A stretch of 64,000 nt of DNA from Methylophaga sulfidovorans (GCF_900114205.1 NZ_FOSH01000014.1:1-64000), one strand, 5' to 3'. Positions 42,101 through 50,630 are shown, counted from the first letter of the stretch. The notes: generated by a model not told the origin, from the sequence alone. Translations and numbers: made by a program.

Positions 42101-42654
42101 GCGGTCAGATGCAGGAGATTGGTTTCAATCTGTATAACGAACTACTTGAGCGCGCTGTCAGAGCATTGAGATCGGGTAAAGAGCCAAGCCTGAATCAATC
42201 AGACCGGCATTTTGTTGAAATTGATCTTCACGTTCCAGCCCTGATTCCATCTGATTATTTACCTGATGTACATACGCGTCTGGTGCTTTATAAACGTATC
42301 TCTGCAGCAGCGGATAATGAAGCCTTACATGAACTACAGGTAGAAATGATTGATCGTTTTGGTTTATTACCTGAACAGGTGAAAACCTTATTTGCAATTC
42401 ATGAGCTGCGCTTTAAAGCCAAACAAATCGGTATTCGTAAAATCGATGTGTTTGACCAGGGTGGACGACTATTGTTTGAAGAGTCACCAAGCGTGGATCC
42501 GATGACCATTATCAACCTCATTCAAAAGCAGTCTAAGAAGTTTAAGTTAGATGGTCAGGACAAGTTGCGATTTGTTGAGGACATGCCAGAAGCAGAGGAC
42601 CGTATCGTCGCCCTTGATAACTTATTAGATGCCTTATTAACGAAAAGCGCATGA
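39187..42654 (+). CDS. mfd: Transcription-repair coupling factor Mfd
   Basis: Mfd removes RNA polymerase stalled at lesions and recruits UvrA. 1155 residues, normal for the family. An N-terminal UvrB-like region (PDWETLPYDTFSPHQDIVSE, about 78-97) binds UvrA. The RNA-polymerase-interaction domain begins near 480 (GDAVVHEDHGVGRYLG). The helicase core has Walker A ICGDVGFGKTEVAMR near 637, DEEHRFGV near 737 and QIRGRVGRSHHRAY near 908. The C-terminal TRCF domain is complete. It is transcribed away from uvrC and overlaps the next gene by 4 bp. Confidence 0.97.
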   Translation: MNHTQPNLLNPQLPPSNKEILYAGQLYGSAQGLLLAKAAQQHDGPLLVITDDMNSAHRLELEATFFLGDDKRPVLHFPDWETLPYDTFSPHQDIVSERLETLHQLPDFKQGLLMVPIATLMQRIAPRAFLEGNTLILKTGDQFDIESWRLKLEKAGYRNVSQVMEHGEFTVRGAIIDLYPMGSKLPYRIDLFDDEIDTLRTFDPETQRSIDTINSIQLLPAREFPMTEDGIQLFRQQFRRHFEGDPQRSFIYREVSDGNVPGGIEFYLPLFFEETNSLLDYLPENTLIVSIADPHVGADRYWQEISERYRQHRVNPERPLLEPQHVFIPVEELFGRFKSYQRMQLQSFEQQDKAGHINYGSGMPPQLTMNARKDKPCEALQQFISQFDGRVLFAAESAGRRETLVDMLRQHDIKCQPVSNWDAFIDGDDHLAITVAPLEQGLLLGNENLTVIAETQLFGQQVMQRRRRSRKKRDTDAIIRNLAELSIGDAVVHEDHGVGRYLGLQTLDIGDVKAEYVTLEYAKGDKLYVPVASLDLISRYSGAAPELAPLHKLGTGQWEKARKRAAEKARDVAAELLDIYARRAANKKQPMDMPDEDYAAFAAAFPFEPTPDQQDAIDAVISDMLSEHPMDRLICGDVGFGKTEVAMRAAFMAVHSGKQVMVLVPTTLLAQQHYENFKDRFADWPVKVEVLSRFQSKKALDKVKTGISEGNADIIIGTHKLLQQDIDPKRLGLFILDEEHRFGVTQKEQIKKYRAHIDVLTLTATPIPRTLNMSISGIRDLSIIATAPARRLAIKTFVLQWDAEKIREGMLREIKRGGQVYFLHNKVEDIDRVAREIEAILPEAKVAVAHGQMRERELEQVMLDFYHQRFNVLVCTTIIETGIDVPTANTIFIDRADKLGLAQLYQIRGRVGRSHHRAYAYLITPPQKVMTKDAVKRLEAIESIEDLGTGFTLATHDMEIRGAGELLGDEQSGQMQEIGFNLYNELLERAVRALRSGKEPSLNQSDRHFVEIDLHVPALIPSDYLPDVHTRLVLYKRISAAADNEALHELQVEMIDRFGLLPEQVKTLFAIHELRFKAKQIGIRKIDVFDQGGRLLFEESPSVDPMTIINLIQKQSKKFKLDGQDKLRFVEDMPEAEDRIVALDNLLDALLTKSA

Positions 42655-43412
42655 CAATAAAACACGATCGTAATTTTGATGATTTATTCGATAGATTCGA
42701 TAGCAAAATCTACGATACCGTTAAGGGCGAATGGCGACTACGTTTATTAAAAGAAGATCTGGCACAGTTCACTGCAGCATCGCCTATTACTGTATGGGAT
42801 GCAGGTTGTGGTCAGGGGCAAATCAGCCTCTGGCTGGCTGAGCACGGTCATCAACTGACGCTATGTGATTTGTCTGAAAGAATGCTTAACACGGCTAAAA
42901 CCAATTTTGAGCAGGCCAATATTCAAGCCGACTTTTATCAGCAATCAGCACAAAGTCTAGCTAAACAGCTTCCTCAATTTGATTTGGTGATCTGTCATGC
43001 TGTACTGGAATGGTTAAGTGAGCCGATAGCGTCTTTGCAGACGATTATGGACAAAGTCCGTCCTGGTGGTTACTTATCACTGCTGTTCTACAACAGAAAT
43101 GCCATGGTTTATAGCAATGTCATAAAAGGTGGTTGGCGCTTGCCACCTATTCTTGATGATAGTTATATCGGCAAAGGCAATAAGTTAACGCCACCAAATC
43201 CACAATTCCCGCATGAAATTATTGATGTTGTTCATCGCGCGGGATTTACTGTCGAAACGCATACTGGCGTACGTGTATTTAATGATTATATGAGTCAGCA
43301 AGCCCGAGACAATAGTGACCAGACGGTGTTATTCGAACTTGAACATAAGTATTGTCGTATGCCGACCTATAGGGATATGGGACGCTATATCCATTTGTTA
43401 TTGAAACGCTAA
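42651..43412 (+). CDS. cmoM: tRNA uridine 5-oxyacetic acid methyltransferase (CmoM-like)
   Basis: 253 residues beginning DRNFDDLFDRFDSKIYDTVK, the characteristic start of CmoM (formerly SmtA), which methylates cmo5U34 in tRNA. SAM-binding motif I is VWDAGCGQGQISLWLAEHG near 50-68, followed by LCDLSERML and VICHAVLEWL. The gene starts inside the last codons of mfd (ATGA overlap), so the two are coupled. The C-terminal PTYRDMGRYIHLL also fits the family. Confidence 0.87.
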   Translation: MTIKHDRNFDDLFDRFDSKIYDTVKGEWRLRLLKEDLAQFTAASPITVWDAGCGQGQISLWLAEHGHQLTLCDLSERMLNTAKTNFEQANIQADFYQQSAQSLAKQLPQFDLVICHAVLEWLSEPIASLQTIMDKVRPGGYLSLLFYNRNAMVYSNVIKGGWRLPPILDDSYIGKGNKLTPPNPQFPHEIIDVVHRAGFTVETHTGVRVFNDYMSQQARDNSDQTVLFELEHKYCRMPTYRDMGRYIHLLLKR

Positions 43413-43518
43413 ATATATCTTAAGATTTATTAAGAGTCTGCTTATCAAAACCACTGTGTCTGCTACAATAGCCGCTATTTTTTTAGTAAATCTAATCAAT
43501 TATCCTTACAAGGTCATT

Positions 43519-44337
43519 ATGTCTAGACTATTCGTTCTGATTGCAACTTCAACTCTTTTTTTAAGCGCTTGTATTCAACAAGGTCCGCAAACGCCTCCCG
43601 TGTCTGCTACCGAATTAACGGAATCTCTACAACAGACTGAATCGCGTTTGATTCAACAAATACAACAGCAATGTGACGGCTTAAGCAAACAGGAAAAATC
43701 ACAAGCTGATGAGCTACAGAAAATCAGTAAGACACAACGTCAGTTTGATGGACGTATGGATGTCATTGAAGGCAAGATTGACACGGTTATCGTTAAACAA
43801 CATAAAGGTGATGCTGCCCCCCCACTCTGTCCTAAGCCAGCAGCTGTCAGTACTAATATTGGCAATAAACTCGTTGTCGGTAAAACAGAATGGTTATGGA
43901 TAGAAGCTGTTAACCGCGTTTATGAAGCCCGTGTCGATACCGGCGCTACCACATCATCTATTAGCGCTATCGATATCACTCCATTTGAAAAAGATGGTAA
44001 AAACTGGGTGCGTTTCCGCTTAGCACCAGATGATGGCGATGACAGCTTTGTTGTAGAAGCACCGCTGGTACGTTACGTCAAAATTCGTCAGGCTTCTTCA
44101 GAAAAATTAGACAAAAGACCTGTTGCTTCACTCACCGTGCGTCTTGGCAAAATGACCGAGGTGGCAGAGTTCACTTTGAATGACCGTACTCAAATGAACT
44201 ACCCAATCTTATTGGGACGTGAGTTCTTACGTGATGTTGCCGTTGTAGACGTAGCCAAAGACAATGTTCAGCCAAAACCCGAGATTGTTCAAAATCAACC
44301 GCAAGCGCCATCTGTCAGCAAAACGAAGAAGAAATAA
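43519..44337 (+). CDS. Lipoprotein with retropepsin-like (RimK-linked zinc protease) domain
   Basis: The start chosen is ATG 43519 with AAGG upstream. It gives a lipoprotein signal (MSRLFVLIATSTLFLSACIQ; lipobox LSAC) and 272 residues. A coiled-coil stretch follows (about 30-85). The aspartyl-protease-like domain has RVDTGATTSSISAID near 144-158 and ILLGREFLRDVAVVDV near 230-245. The family is annotated as ATP-dependent zinc protease but is retropepsin-like by sequence. It is the first gene of a trio with a 7TM transglutaminase-like protein and an ATP-grasp ligase-like protein. Confidence 0.85.
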   Translation: MSRLFVLIATSTLFLSACIQQGPQTPPVSATELTESLQQTESRLIQQIQQQCDGLSKQEKSQADELQKISKTQRQFDGRMDVIEGKIDTVIVKQHKGDAAPPLCPKPAAVSTNIGNKLVVGKTEWLWIEAVNRVYEARVDTGATTSSISAIDITPFEKDGKNWVRFRLAPDDGDDSFVVEAPLVRYVKIRQASSEKLDKRPVASLTVRLGKMTEVAEFTLNDRTQMNYPILLGREFLRDVAVVDVAKDNVQPKPEIVQNQPQAPSVSKTKKK

Positions 44338-44349
44338 GGAATCCAGGCC

Positions 44350-45861
44350 GTGACATCTCGTAAAGCATTTTATCTGTTGGTGGGCTTGCTGATCGTCTCA
44401 GGCCTGGGTTTAACCTTACATAGACATTACACGTTTGATATTCCATGGCTTCCGGGAGAACAGCGCCAAACCTGGTCTATTGAGGCCAAAGTGGAGTTTG
44501 AAGCACAAGGCAAAGAAGTGCTGGCGTCGCTTGCTATTCCTGGAACACAACCCGGTTTCACTCAGCTCAGCCAACAAACAGCCAGCCCGGGTTATGGTCT
44601 GGCTTATACAAAACGCGACAATGGTGGACACCGGGCTGAATGGTCAATCCGCCATGCTAGTGGTGAACAAGCCTTGTATTACAAGGTTGATATGCTGTTG
44701 GATCCATACGCTGTACCACCTGAACCGAGTCAGCCACCAGCGTTGAAAGTCAGCATTGAAAAAGAACCTTATGCGACCTCAGCTAATCAGCTACTTGATC
44801 GTGCCGAAGAACGTTCTTCAACACCTTACACACTGGCCAGAGAATTAATTCAGGAATTCAAAAACCAATCACAAAATGCTGAGTTATTAGCTCAATTAAA
44901 ACCACAAACGCAGTGGATAGTTCAGTTATTACAACAAGCAGGCGTACCCGCTCGTCAGGTTCATGCTTTGTTCCTCGAAGATGGACGTAGAAGACAAGAA
45001 CTTGTTACCTATATTCAGGTATTTGATGGCAGTGATTATCAGTTATTTAATCCTGAAACCGGTGAACAAGGCCGACCAGAGAATTTATTACTTTGGGAGT
45101 ATCACTCTGGCCCTGTGCTTGAACTGATTGGTGGCACCAACTCACATGTCACGTTCTCCATGATTCAGCAGGAGCTGCCTTTTGGTGTGGCTCTAAATCA
45201 GAAATTTGCTGATGAGAAACTGATTAACTTCTCTCTTTATACCTTGCCTCTTGAAGAACAGGCACTGTTTAAAGGTATTTTATTAATACCTGTGGGTGTT
45301 CTGGTCGTTGTTCTAATGCGTATTCTGGTGGGTTTAAAAACATCTGGTACCTTTATGCCAGTATTGATCGCCCTTGCCTTTATTCAGACCAGTCTGGTCA
45401 CCGGTCTTGTAGGTTTCTTATTGATTGTCGGAACAGGGTTATTGATTCGCTCATACTTGTCCTATCTCAACCTGCTCCTGGTGGCCCGAATATCCGCGGT
45501 CATCATTATGGTCATAGGGATCATCGCCATATTCTCCATTCTTGCCTATAAACTGGGTTTAACTGAAGGTATGAAAATCACCTTCTTCCCAATGATTATT
45601 CTGGCATGGACCATTGAACGTATGTCCGTTTTATGGGAAGAAGAAGGACCACACCAGGTCGTCATTCAAGGTGGTGGCTCTCTGTTAGTGGCTGTTTTGG
45701 CCTACTTAGCGATGAATAACGAATTCATTCGTCATTTAACATTCAACTTCCTCGGCATACAGTTGATTCTAATGGGATTAGTGTTAATGGCAGGTAATTA
45801 CACTGGTTATCGTCTGCTCGAGTTAAAACGCTTCAAACCGTTAACTGAGGATCACCTATGA
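44350..45861 (+). CDS. Inactive-transglutaminase / 7TM membrane protein
   Basis: 503 residues from GTG 44350. One N-terminal helix (YLLVGLLIVSGLGLTL) is followed by an extracytoplasmic transglutaminase-like domain (about 30-280; contains STPYTLARELIQEF and QAGVPARQVHALFLEDG). Seven membrane helices then occupy about 315-485. The classic transglutaminase Cys-His-Asp triad is not visible, in line with the family name. It starts 12 bp after the lipoprotein gene and overlaps the ligase gene by 4 bp. Confidence 0.87.
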   Translation: MTSRKAFYLLVGLLIVSGLGLTLHRHYTFDIPWLPGEQRQTWSIEAKVEFEAQGKEVLASLAIPGTQPGFTQLSQQTASPGYGLAYTKRDNGGHRAEWSIRHASGEQALYYKVDMLLDPYAVPPEPSQPPALKVSIEKEPYATSANQLLDRAEERSSTPYTLARELIQEFKNQSQNAELLAQLKPQTQWIVQLLQQAGVPARQVHALFLEDGRRRQELVTYIQVFDGSDYQLFNPETGEQGRPENLLLWEYHSGPVLELIGGTNSHVTFSMIQQELPFGVALNQKFADEKLINFSLYTLPLEEQALFKGILLIPVGVLVVVLMRILVGLKTSGTFMPVLIALAFIQTSLVTGLVGFLLIVGTGLLIRSYLSYLNLLLVARISAVIIMVIGIIAIFSILAYKLGLTEGMKITFFPMIILAWTIERMSVLWEEEGPHQVVIQGGGSLLVAVLAYLAMNNEFIRHLTFNFLGIQLILMGLVLMAGNYTGYRLLELKRFKPLTEDHL

Positions 45862-46850
45862 ATCTGAATGTGCTGAATTGGCTGAAAGACGTCAAATCTC
45901 GGTACGTTCACCCAAACAAGCTCGCCAAGATTGGCGTGCTTGGAATGAACGAACGGAATATTGCTTATATTAGCCGCTATAATCCCAGACGCCTTTATCC
46001 TCTGGTCGATGATAAATTACAGACTAAAGAAATCGTCCTGGAAGCTGGTGTGAATGCACCCGATCTTATTGGGACAATCACTGAACAACATCAGGTTGAT
46101 GATCTGCTCGATATCATCAAAAATACTGCCGGTTTTTGTATCAAGCCTGCACATGGTTCTGGCGGCAAAGGAATTTTAGTTGTCACTGGTTCTGATGATT
46201 TTGGTTATCACAAAGCTAATGGCCAAATTCTGAAACTGGCTGACCTTGAACGTCATGTATCAAATATTCTCGCCGGCCTATTCTCACTCGGCGGTCGTAC
46301 TGACGTGGCTATCATTGAAGCTCTTATCCAATTTGATGATTGCTTCAATGGCTATACGTTTGAAGGTGTACCAGATACCCGTGTTATCGTTTTCAAGGGG
46401 TTTCCGGTAATGGCGATGATGCGTCTATCTACTGCAGACTCTAACGGTAAAGCTAATCTTCACCAAGGTGCTGTTGGCGTGGGTCTGGACATCGGTAATG
46501 GCAGTGCGGTGCGTGCGGTGCAGTTTGATCGTCCGGTGTTGTTACATCCTGATACAGGAAGAAATCTGCTCGATCTTCAGGTACCGCATTGGGATCAGTT
46601 ACTGCATTTATCAGCCTCATGTTATGAAATGTCAGGTCTGGGCTATCTCGGTACAGATATTGTTTTAGATAGAACAAAAGGCCCAATGCTACTTGAACTC
46701 AATGCCCGACCAGGCCTTAGTATTCAAGTCGCGAATGGCGAAGGCTTATTACCACGGCTGAAAAAAGTTGAAGCATTAACGAATGCAAAAAAAATGAGCA
46801 TTGAACAGCGAATAGCATTTTCAAAAGAGCATTTTTCCCGTCGATCATAA
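45858..46850 (+). CDS. Alpha-L-glutamate ligase-like (RimK-related ATP-grasp) protein
   Basis: 330 residues. The RimK-related glutamate ligase family is recognisable from LGMNERNIAYISRYNPRRLY near 23-42, the ATP-grasp lysine and glycine-rich loop CIKPAHGSGGKGILVV near 94-109, and LLELNARPGLSIQVANGEGL near 275-294, which carries the metal ligands. It would add an amino acid, probably glutamate, to a protein or peptide carboxyl end. The ATGA overlap with the 7TM gene and the linked retropepsin-like gene suggest one peptide-tagging and trimming pathway at the membrane. Confidence 0.9.
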   Translation: MNLNVLNWLKDVKSRYVHPNKLAKIGVLGMNERNIAYISRYNPRRLYPLVDDKLQTKEIVLEAGVNAPDLIGTITEQHQVDDLLDIIKNTAGFCIKPAHGSGGKGILVVTGSDDFGYHKANGQILKLADLERHVSNILAGLFSLGGRTDVAIIEALIQFDDCFNGYTFEGVPDTRVIVFKGFPVMAMMRLSTADSNGKANLHQGAVGVGLDIGNGSAVRAVQFDRPVLLHPDTGRNLLDLQVPHWDQLLHLSASCYEMSGLGYLGTDIVLDRTKGPMLLELNARPGLSIQVANGEGLLPRLKKVEALTNAKKMSIEQRIAFSKEHFSRRS

Positions 46851-46904
46851 GCGGCGTTTGCTTTACACTGCAGGTATATTTCCTTCGAGTGAGAGGAGTC
46901 ACGT

Positions 46905-47624
46905 ATGTCATCGTTCAATAAAACCAGCAGTCTGATTCTCGGTATTGCCTTAGTTCTTGGTTTTAGCAGTTTAGGCTGGTTTCTCTCAAATGCTGCCATC
47001 AAATACAAAGAATATGAACGAACAGTGACAGTGAAAGGTTTGGCTGAAAGAGAGTTCACTGCAGATGTGGTGATATGGCCTATCCAATTCACACTGGCAA
47101 GTAATAATTTGCAAGCCTTATATAATGATGTTGATACCAACACCAATACCATTATCTCCTTCCTGACTAAACATGGAATCAAACGTACTGATGTCACCAT
47201 CAGCGCACCGGCCATTACAGATAAATCTGCCCAACAATATGGAGGTAATGAGCGTGCTGAATTTCGTTATACGGCTGTACAAACAGTCACGGTTTATTCT
47301 GATGCCATTGATACCGTACGACAAGTGATGGGCCAACTCTCTGAGCTTGGTAAGCAAGGTATTGTTTTAACTGGCAACAACTATGCTGCCCAACCTGAAT
47401 ATTTGTTTACTCGTCTCAATGAAGTCAAACCACAAATGATTGAAGAAGCAACCAGAAAAGCACGTGAGGTTGCTGAAAAATTTGCTCAGGACTCTGATAG
47501 TACGCTCGGTAAGATCCGTAAAGCCAGCCAGGGACAGTTCAGCATCAGCGCACGCGATAACAATAATCCGCAGATAAAAAAAGTCCGGGTTGTTTCAACT
47601 ATTGAGTATTACCTGTCTGACTAA
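46905..47624 (+). CDS. SIMPL domain protein
   Basis: 239 residues with an N-terminal signal anchor (LILGIALVLGFSSLGWFLSN) and a SIMPL/DUF541 domain. Its start is YERTVTVKGLAEREFTADVV near 38-57, and FAQDSDSTLGKIRKASQGQF near the C-terminus. Periplasmic proteins of this family form oligomeric rings and are of uncertain role. GAGAGGAG precedes the ATG. It overlaps the next gene by one base (TAATG). Confidence 0.87.
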   Translation: MSSFNKTSSLILGIALVLGFSSLGWFLSNAAIKYKEYERTVTVKGLAEREFTADVVIWPIQFTLASNNLQALYNDVDTNTNTIISFLTKHGIKRTDVTISAPAITDKSAQQYGGNERAEFRYTAVQTVTVYSDAIDTVRQVMGQLSELGKQGIVLTGNNYAAQPEYLFTRLNEVKPQMIEEATRKAREVAEKFAQDSDSTLGKIRKASQGQFSISARDNNNPQIKKVRVVSTIEYYLSD

Positions 47625-48682
47625 TGTCAGCACACCCTAAAGCCCAAAAAGGTCGGGGAACGATTAATGGTATTGACGGCCGCTTCAATGAGTTTCAACG
47701 CACTGAAATTGATGATGGCTGGTTTCATGATGAACCAGCCCTCATCCCCACTGTCATTAGTGTAGAAACCCCTCGCAGCATTATTAGTAAAAACCAATCG
47801 CCTGATGTTCCATTCCAACAATCAATTAATCCATATCGTGGCTGTGAACATGGCTGCATCTACTGTTACGCACGTCCTTCACATGCCTATCTAGGACTCT
47901 CACCCGGAATCGATTTTGAAACAAAACTAACCATTAAGCCCAATGCAGCGGACATACTTCGTGCTGAGTTGATGGCAAAAAATTACCACTGCTCAACGCT
48001 TTCTCTGGGTGCAAACACCGATCCCTATCAGCCAATAGAGCGTGATTATAAAATCACCCGGGACATACTTAAGCTAATGATTGAGTTTAACCATCCAGTC
48101 AATATTGTCACAAAGTCATCACTGATAGAACGCGATATCGATTTACTTAAGCAACTTGCTGAGAAGCAACTGGTAAATGTTCAGCTCTCAATTACAACAT
48201 TAGATAAAACACTTGCCAGGAAACTCGAACCTCGTGCCAGCAGCCCACAACGACGCCTGCAAACAATTAGTACACTCATAGATAATGGAATTCCCGTATC
48301 AGTTCTCATTGCCCCTGTCATTCCAGTGCTAACAGATACAGAGTTAGAAAATATTATTGATGCTTGTGTAAAAGCTGGGGCAGAGAGTATCGAGTATATT
48401 TTTGTCAGACTGCCAAGAGAGGTCAGCCCCCTTTTCAGCGATTGGTTACAAATCCATTACCCTGACAAAGCAGAACACGTTATGAATCGCATTAAGGATT
48501 CCAGAAGTGGCAAAACAAATGACCCAAGGTTTGGTTATCGACTGCAGGGTGAAGGCATTTATGCAGAAATGGTCAAAAAACGATTCAACGTCGCGATCAA
48601 GAAATACCAATTAAACCCGTCTTCATCGGTTCTACGAACCGACTTATTTCATAAACCAACAAAGCAAATGAACTTGTTTTAG
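47624..48682 (+). CDS. PA0069-family radical SAM protein
   Basis: 352 residues. The radical SAM cluster motif is YRGCEHGCIYCYARPSH near 73-89 (C-x3-C-x2-C as Cys-Glu-His-Gly-Cys-Ile-Tyr-Cys). The N-terminal GRGTINGIDGRFNEFQRTEI and later STLSLGANTDPYQPIERDYK are typical of this uncharacterised, splB-like family. No DNA lyase activity can be assumed. It is translationally coupled to the SIMPL gene. Confidence 0.9.
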   Translation: MSAHPKAQKGRGTINGIDGRFNEFQRTEIDDGWFHDEPALIPTVISVETPRSIISKNQSPDVPFQQSINPYRGCEHGCIYCYARPSHAYLGLSPGIDFETKLTIKPNAADILRAELMAKNYHCSTLSLGANTDPYQPIERDYKITRDILKLMIEFNHPVNIVTKSSLIERDIDLLKQLAEKQLVNVQLSITTLDKTLARKLEPRASSPQRRLQTISTLIDNGIPVSVLIAPVIPVLTDTELENIIDACVKAGAESIEYIFVRLPREVSPLFSDWLQIHYPDKAEHVMNRIKDSRSGKTNDPRFGYRLQGEGIYAEMVKKRFNVAIKKYQLNPSSSVLRTDLFHKPTKQMNLF

Positions 48683-48703
48683 CAAGAGAAGATTTTCGGA
48701 CAT

Positions 48704-48733
48704 AAAAAAAGGGGAACCGAAGCTCCCCTTTCA
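48704..48733. terminator. Bidirectional terminator
   Basis: A7GGGGA pairs with TCCCCTTT around an 8-base loop, between the convergent radical SAM gene and the sorting-tail gene at 48773. Confidence 0.75.
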
Positions 48734-48772
48734 ATCTAACTAACAATTGTTAACTTGATTTTTACTTCAAGT

Positions 48773-49273
48773 TTATGCAGCTGCTACAGCTGTTTTTCTA
48801 CGCAGACCCAAGAAACCTAACAGGACTGGAGCGAATAAGAACAACGCAGCAGGTACTGGTACAGCTGACACAGAAACATCATATTTAAATACATTCCTAG
48901 TTGCATCAATGATGTCAACCCATGCTGTATACCCATGATAAATCATTGCTGTAAAACTAAAGTCACCGGCAATGTTAAACAACTGAATACCATCAACACC
49001 GTTGTTAAATCTTAACGTGGCCCCTGCTAATGAGCTAGTAGGATTAAATGACCACTCGATTTTAGCAGCTGTGTCTGTGTTTGTTTTAACATCAAACAAT
49101 GAGAACCATGTACCTGGTCCTTCACTTACAGTGCCACCACCTAAAACTACGCTACCGTTTGGTACATCAACCTTCTGCTCAAAAGTAGAACCAGCACCAG
49201 ACATAGATAACGTAGCGGCATTAACACCAACCGAAAATAAAAGAGCTACAGCAAATAGCATCGCTTTTTTCAT
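48773..49273 (-). CDS. Exported protein with PEP-CTERM-like sorting tail (VPVPAA variant)
   Basis: 166 residues. A signal peptide (MKKAMLFAVALLFSVGVNAA) leads to a small beta-rich body of unknown fold (SGAGSTFEQKVDVPNGSVVL). The C-terminal tail is SAVPVPAALFLFAPVLLGFL followed by GLRRK: a Val-Pro-x-Pro motif, one membrane helix and basic residues, as in exosortase/PEP-CTERM substrates. An Ala-rich extension (TAVAAA) follows the basic part. No exosortase is in the window. It is preceded by a c-di-GMP-I-like RNA 30 bp upstream. Confidence 0.82.
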   Translation of the reverse strand: MKKAMLFAVALLFSVGVNAATLSMSGAGSTFEQKVDVPNGSVVLGGGTVSEGPGTWFSLFDVKTNTDTAAKIEWSFNPTSSLAGATLRFNNGVDGIQLFNIAGDFSFTAMIYHGYTAWVDIIDATRNVFKYDVSVSAVPVPAALFLFAPVLLGFLGLRRKTAVAAA

Positions 49274-49302
49274 AATAAATTCCTATTTAATATATGAAGC
49301 AA

Positions 49303-49376
49303 TGCAACCCGGCCATCTCCAATCAAACCAGAGACCCGTGGCTTTCCGACCCCGCCTCACGACGAGTTTGGCTTTA
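49303..49376 (-). promoter_or_regulatory. c-di-GMP-I (GEMM)-like riboswitch upstream of a sorting-tail gene
   Basis: The minus-strand leader contains CGGAAAGCCACGGGTCTC, a short loop and GAGATGGCCGGGTTGCAT, preceded by AGCCAAAC and a CTC-GAG stem. This matches the AAAGCCACGGG...GCCGGGTTGC core of GEMM-I riboswitches as I remember it. A sister element at 49763-49838 differs by paired changes that keep two helices. The element ends 30 bp before the start codon at 49273. The ligand cannot be proven by eye; the consensus ACGCAAAGC is here TCGGAAAGC. Confidence 0.7.
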
Positions 49377-49762
49377 TAAAAAACACATTGTTAAAACATT
49401 CAACAATGCGGTTATCTGAACCATTCAGATGGTTCGATATTACAAATCACTTTGGAAGTTAACCACTGTGAGTTATATGTTTTGAGATGCGTCTCACAGC
49501 ATTTGTTAGATCACGTGACCAGTATCACAATAAAACTGTGAACTAGTTGTTAATTTGAGTCGGCCTTTGCAAAAAACAATATAATATTCCGACTATAGCA
49601 AGTTAACTCGATTGCTTTTTTTATGCATCATAATCTGGCAAATAACCAAAATCCTCCCGCGTAAAGACGTTAATTTTTGTTAATAAAAATCAAAAATCCT
49701 TATTTTCTATCAATGCAAACTAAGTTAAAATTTGGATGCTGAATTAGTCAGCACTAAATTCA

Positions 49763-49838
49763 TAGCCGACCTTGGTGCGAGCCAAGCACGGAAAGCTACA
49801 GGTCTCAAGTATGCTGATAATTGAGATGGCTGAGTTGC
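49763..49838 (+). promoter_or_regulatory. c-di-GMP-I (GEMM)-like riboswitch upstream of the TSP-C gene
   Basis: The plus-strand leader reads AGCCGACC, a CTTGG-N4-AGCCAAG hairpin, ACGGAAAGCTACAGGTCTC, a 16-base loop and GAGATGGCTGAGTTGCAT. Compared with 49303-49376, C to T and G to A changes occur in pairs, so base pairing is preserved. It ends 29 bp before the start codon at 49868, the same distance as in the sister copy. The intergenic rest (49377-49762) is AT-rich and should hold both divergent promoters. Confidence 0.7.
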
Positions 49839-49867
49839 ATTTTCACTTTACAAATAAGGAAAATGGC

Positions 49868-50620
49868 ATGAAAAAAACGTTACAAAACATTCTCTTTGGT
49901 AGCATCATTCTTGGAGCAATATCCACTACAGCTATGGCGGCCCCTCAACCCGTTGATTTGTCTTCATGGAAAGCAAACGGTAATGGTAACTGGGTATTAC
50001 AGTCGGGTAATAACGCTGTTAAACAAACCTTGAATAATAACCCTACTGTTTTTCATAACAATAAAAATAGTCAGGGCACTGCATTATCCGGTCAGATAAC
50101 GGTAGAGACTACTTCTGATGATGATTATATCGGGTTTGTCTTGGGTTATAATAATAATGACCTAACCAACTCATCTGCTGATTATCTGCTTATCGACTGG
50201 AAACAAGGAAATCAGAATTATAACGGAACTGGTAAAAAAGGACTGGCTATCTCACAGGTTAGTGGTGTACTAGGTGATAACTCTGGTGCTTGGGCTCATG
50301 ATCCAAGCAATAATGTGACCGAATTGGCCCGTGCAACTAACCTGGGCGATACAGGTTGGGTAGATTATGAAACATATGACTTTGATATTACCTTTACGTC
50401 TTCTTTAGTAGAAGTATTCGTCAATGGTATTAAAGAACTAAGCATCACTGGTGCATTCAGTAATGGTTCTTTTGGTTTTTACAACTACAGTCAACCAAAT
50501 GTTTTGTATGCCGGGATTGAAGAAGTCACTCTTCCTTCAGCTGTACCCGTTCCAGCGGCAGCATTCATGTTTGCACCTGCTTTGTTAGGATTTATCGGTC
50601 TTCGCCGCAAAGTAAAATAA
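49868..50620 (+). CDS. Exported thrombospondin C-terminal-like protein with PEP-CTERM-like tail
   Basis: The start chosen is ATG 49868 (MKKTLQNILFG), with AAGGAAA upstream and a signal peptide to AMAAP. An upstream GTG at 49772 lies inside the riboswitch and is rejected. 250 residues. The body resembles the thrombospondin C-terminal lectin-like domain: YIGFVLGYNNND, DYLLIDWKQGNQNYNGTGKK, GWVDYETYDFDITF, and GSFGFYNYSQPNVLYAGI. The tail is SAVPVPAAAFMFAPALLGFI followed by GLRRKVK. Likely secreted and anchored or processed, controlled by the upstream RNA. Confidence 0.85.
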   Translation: MKKTLQNILFGSIILGAISTTAMAAPQPVDLSSWKANGNGNWVLQSGNNAVKQTLNNNPTVFHNNKNSQGTALSGQITVETTSDDDYIGFVLGYNNNDLTNSSADYLLIDWKQGNQNYNGTGKKGLAISQVSGVLGDNSGAWAHDPSNNVTELARATNLGDTGWVDYETYDFDITFTSSLVEVFVNGIKELSITGAFSNGSFGFYNYSQPNVLYAGIEEVTLPSAVPVPAAAFMFAPALLGFIGLRRKVK

Positions 50621-50630
50621 CTTCAGCAAT

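Noticed and set aside
49772-49867. Upstream GTG start for the TSP-C-like protein
   Set aside because: It would begin within the riboswitch-like RNA and add 32 residues in front of a clear signal peptide with its own Shine-Dalgarno.
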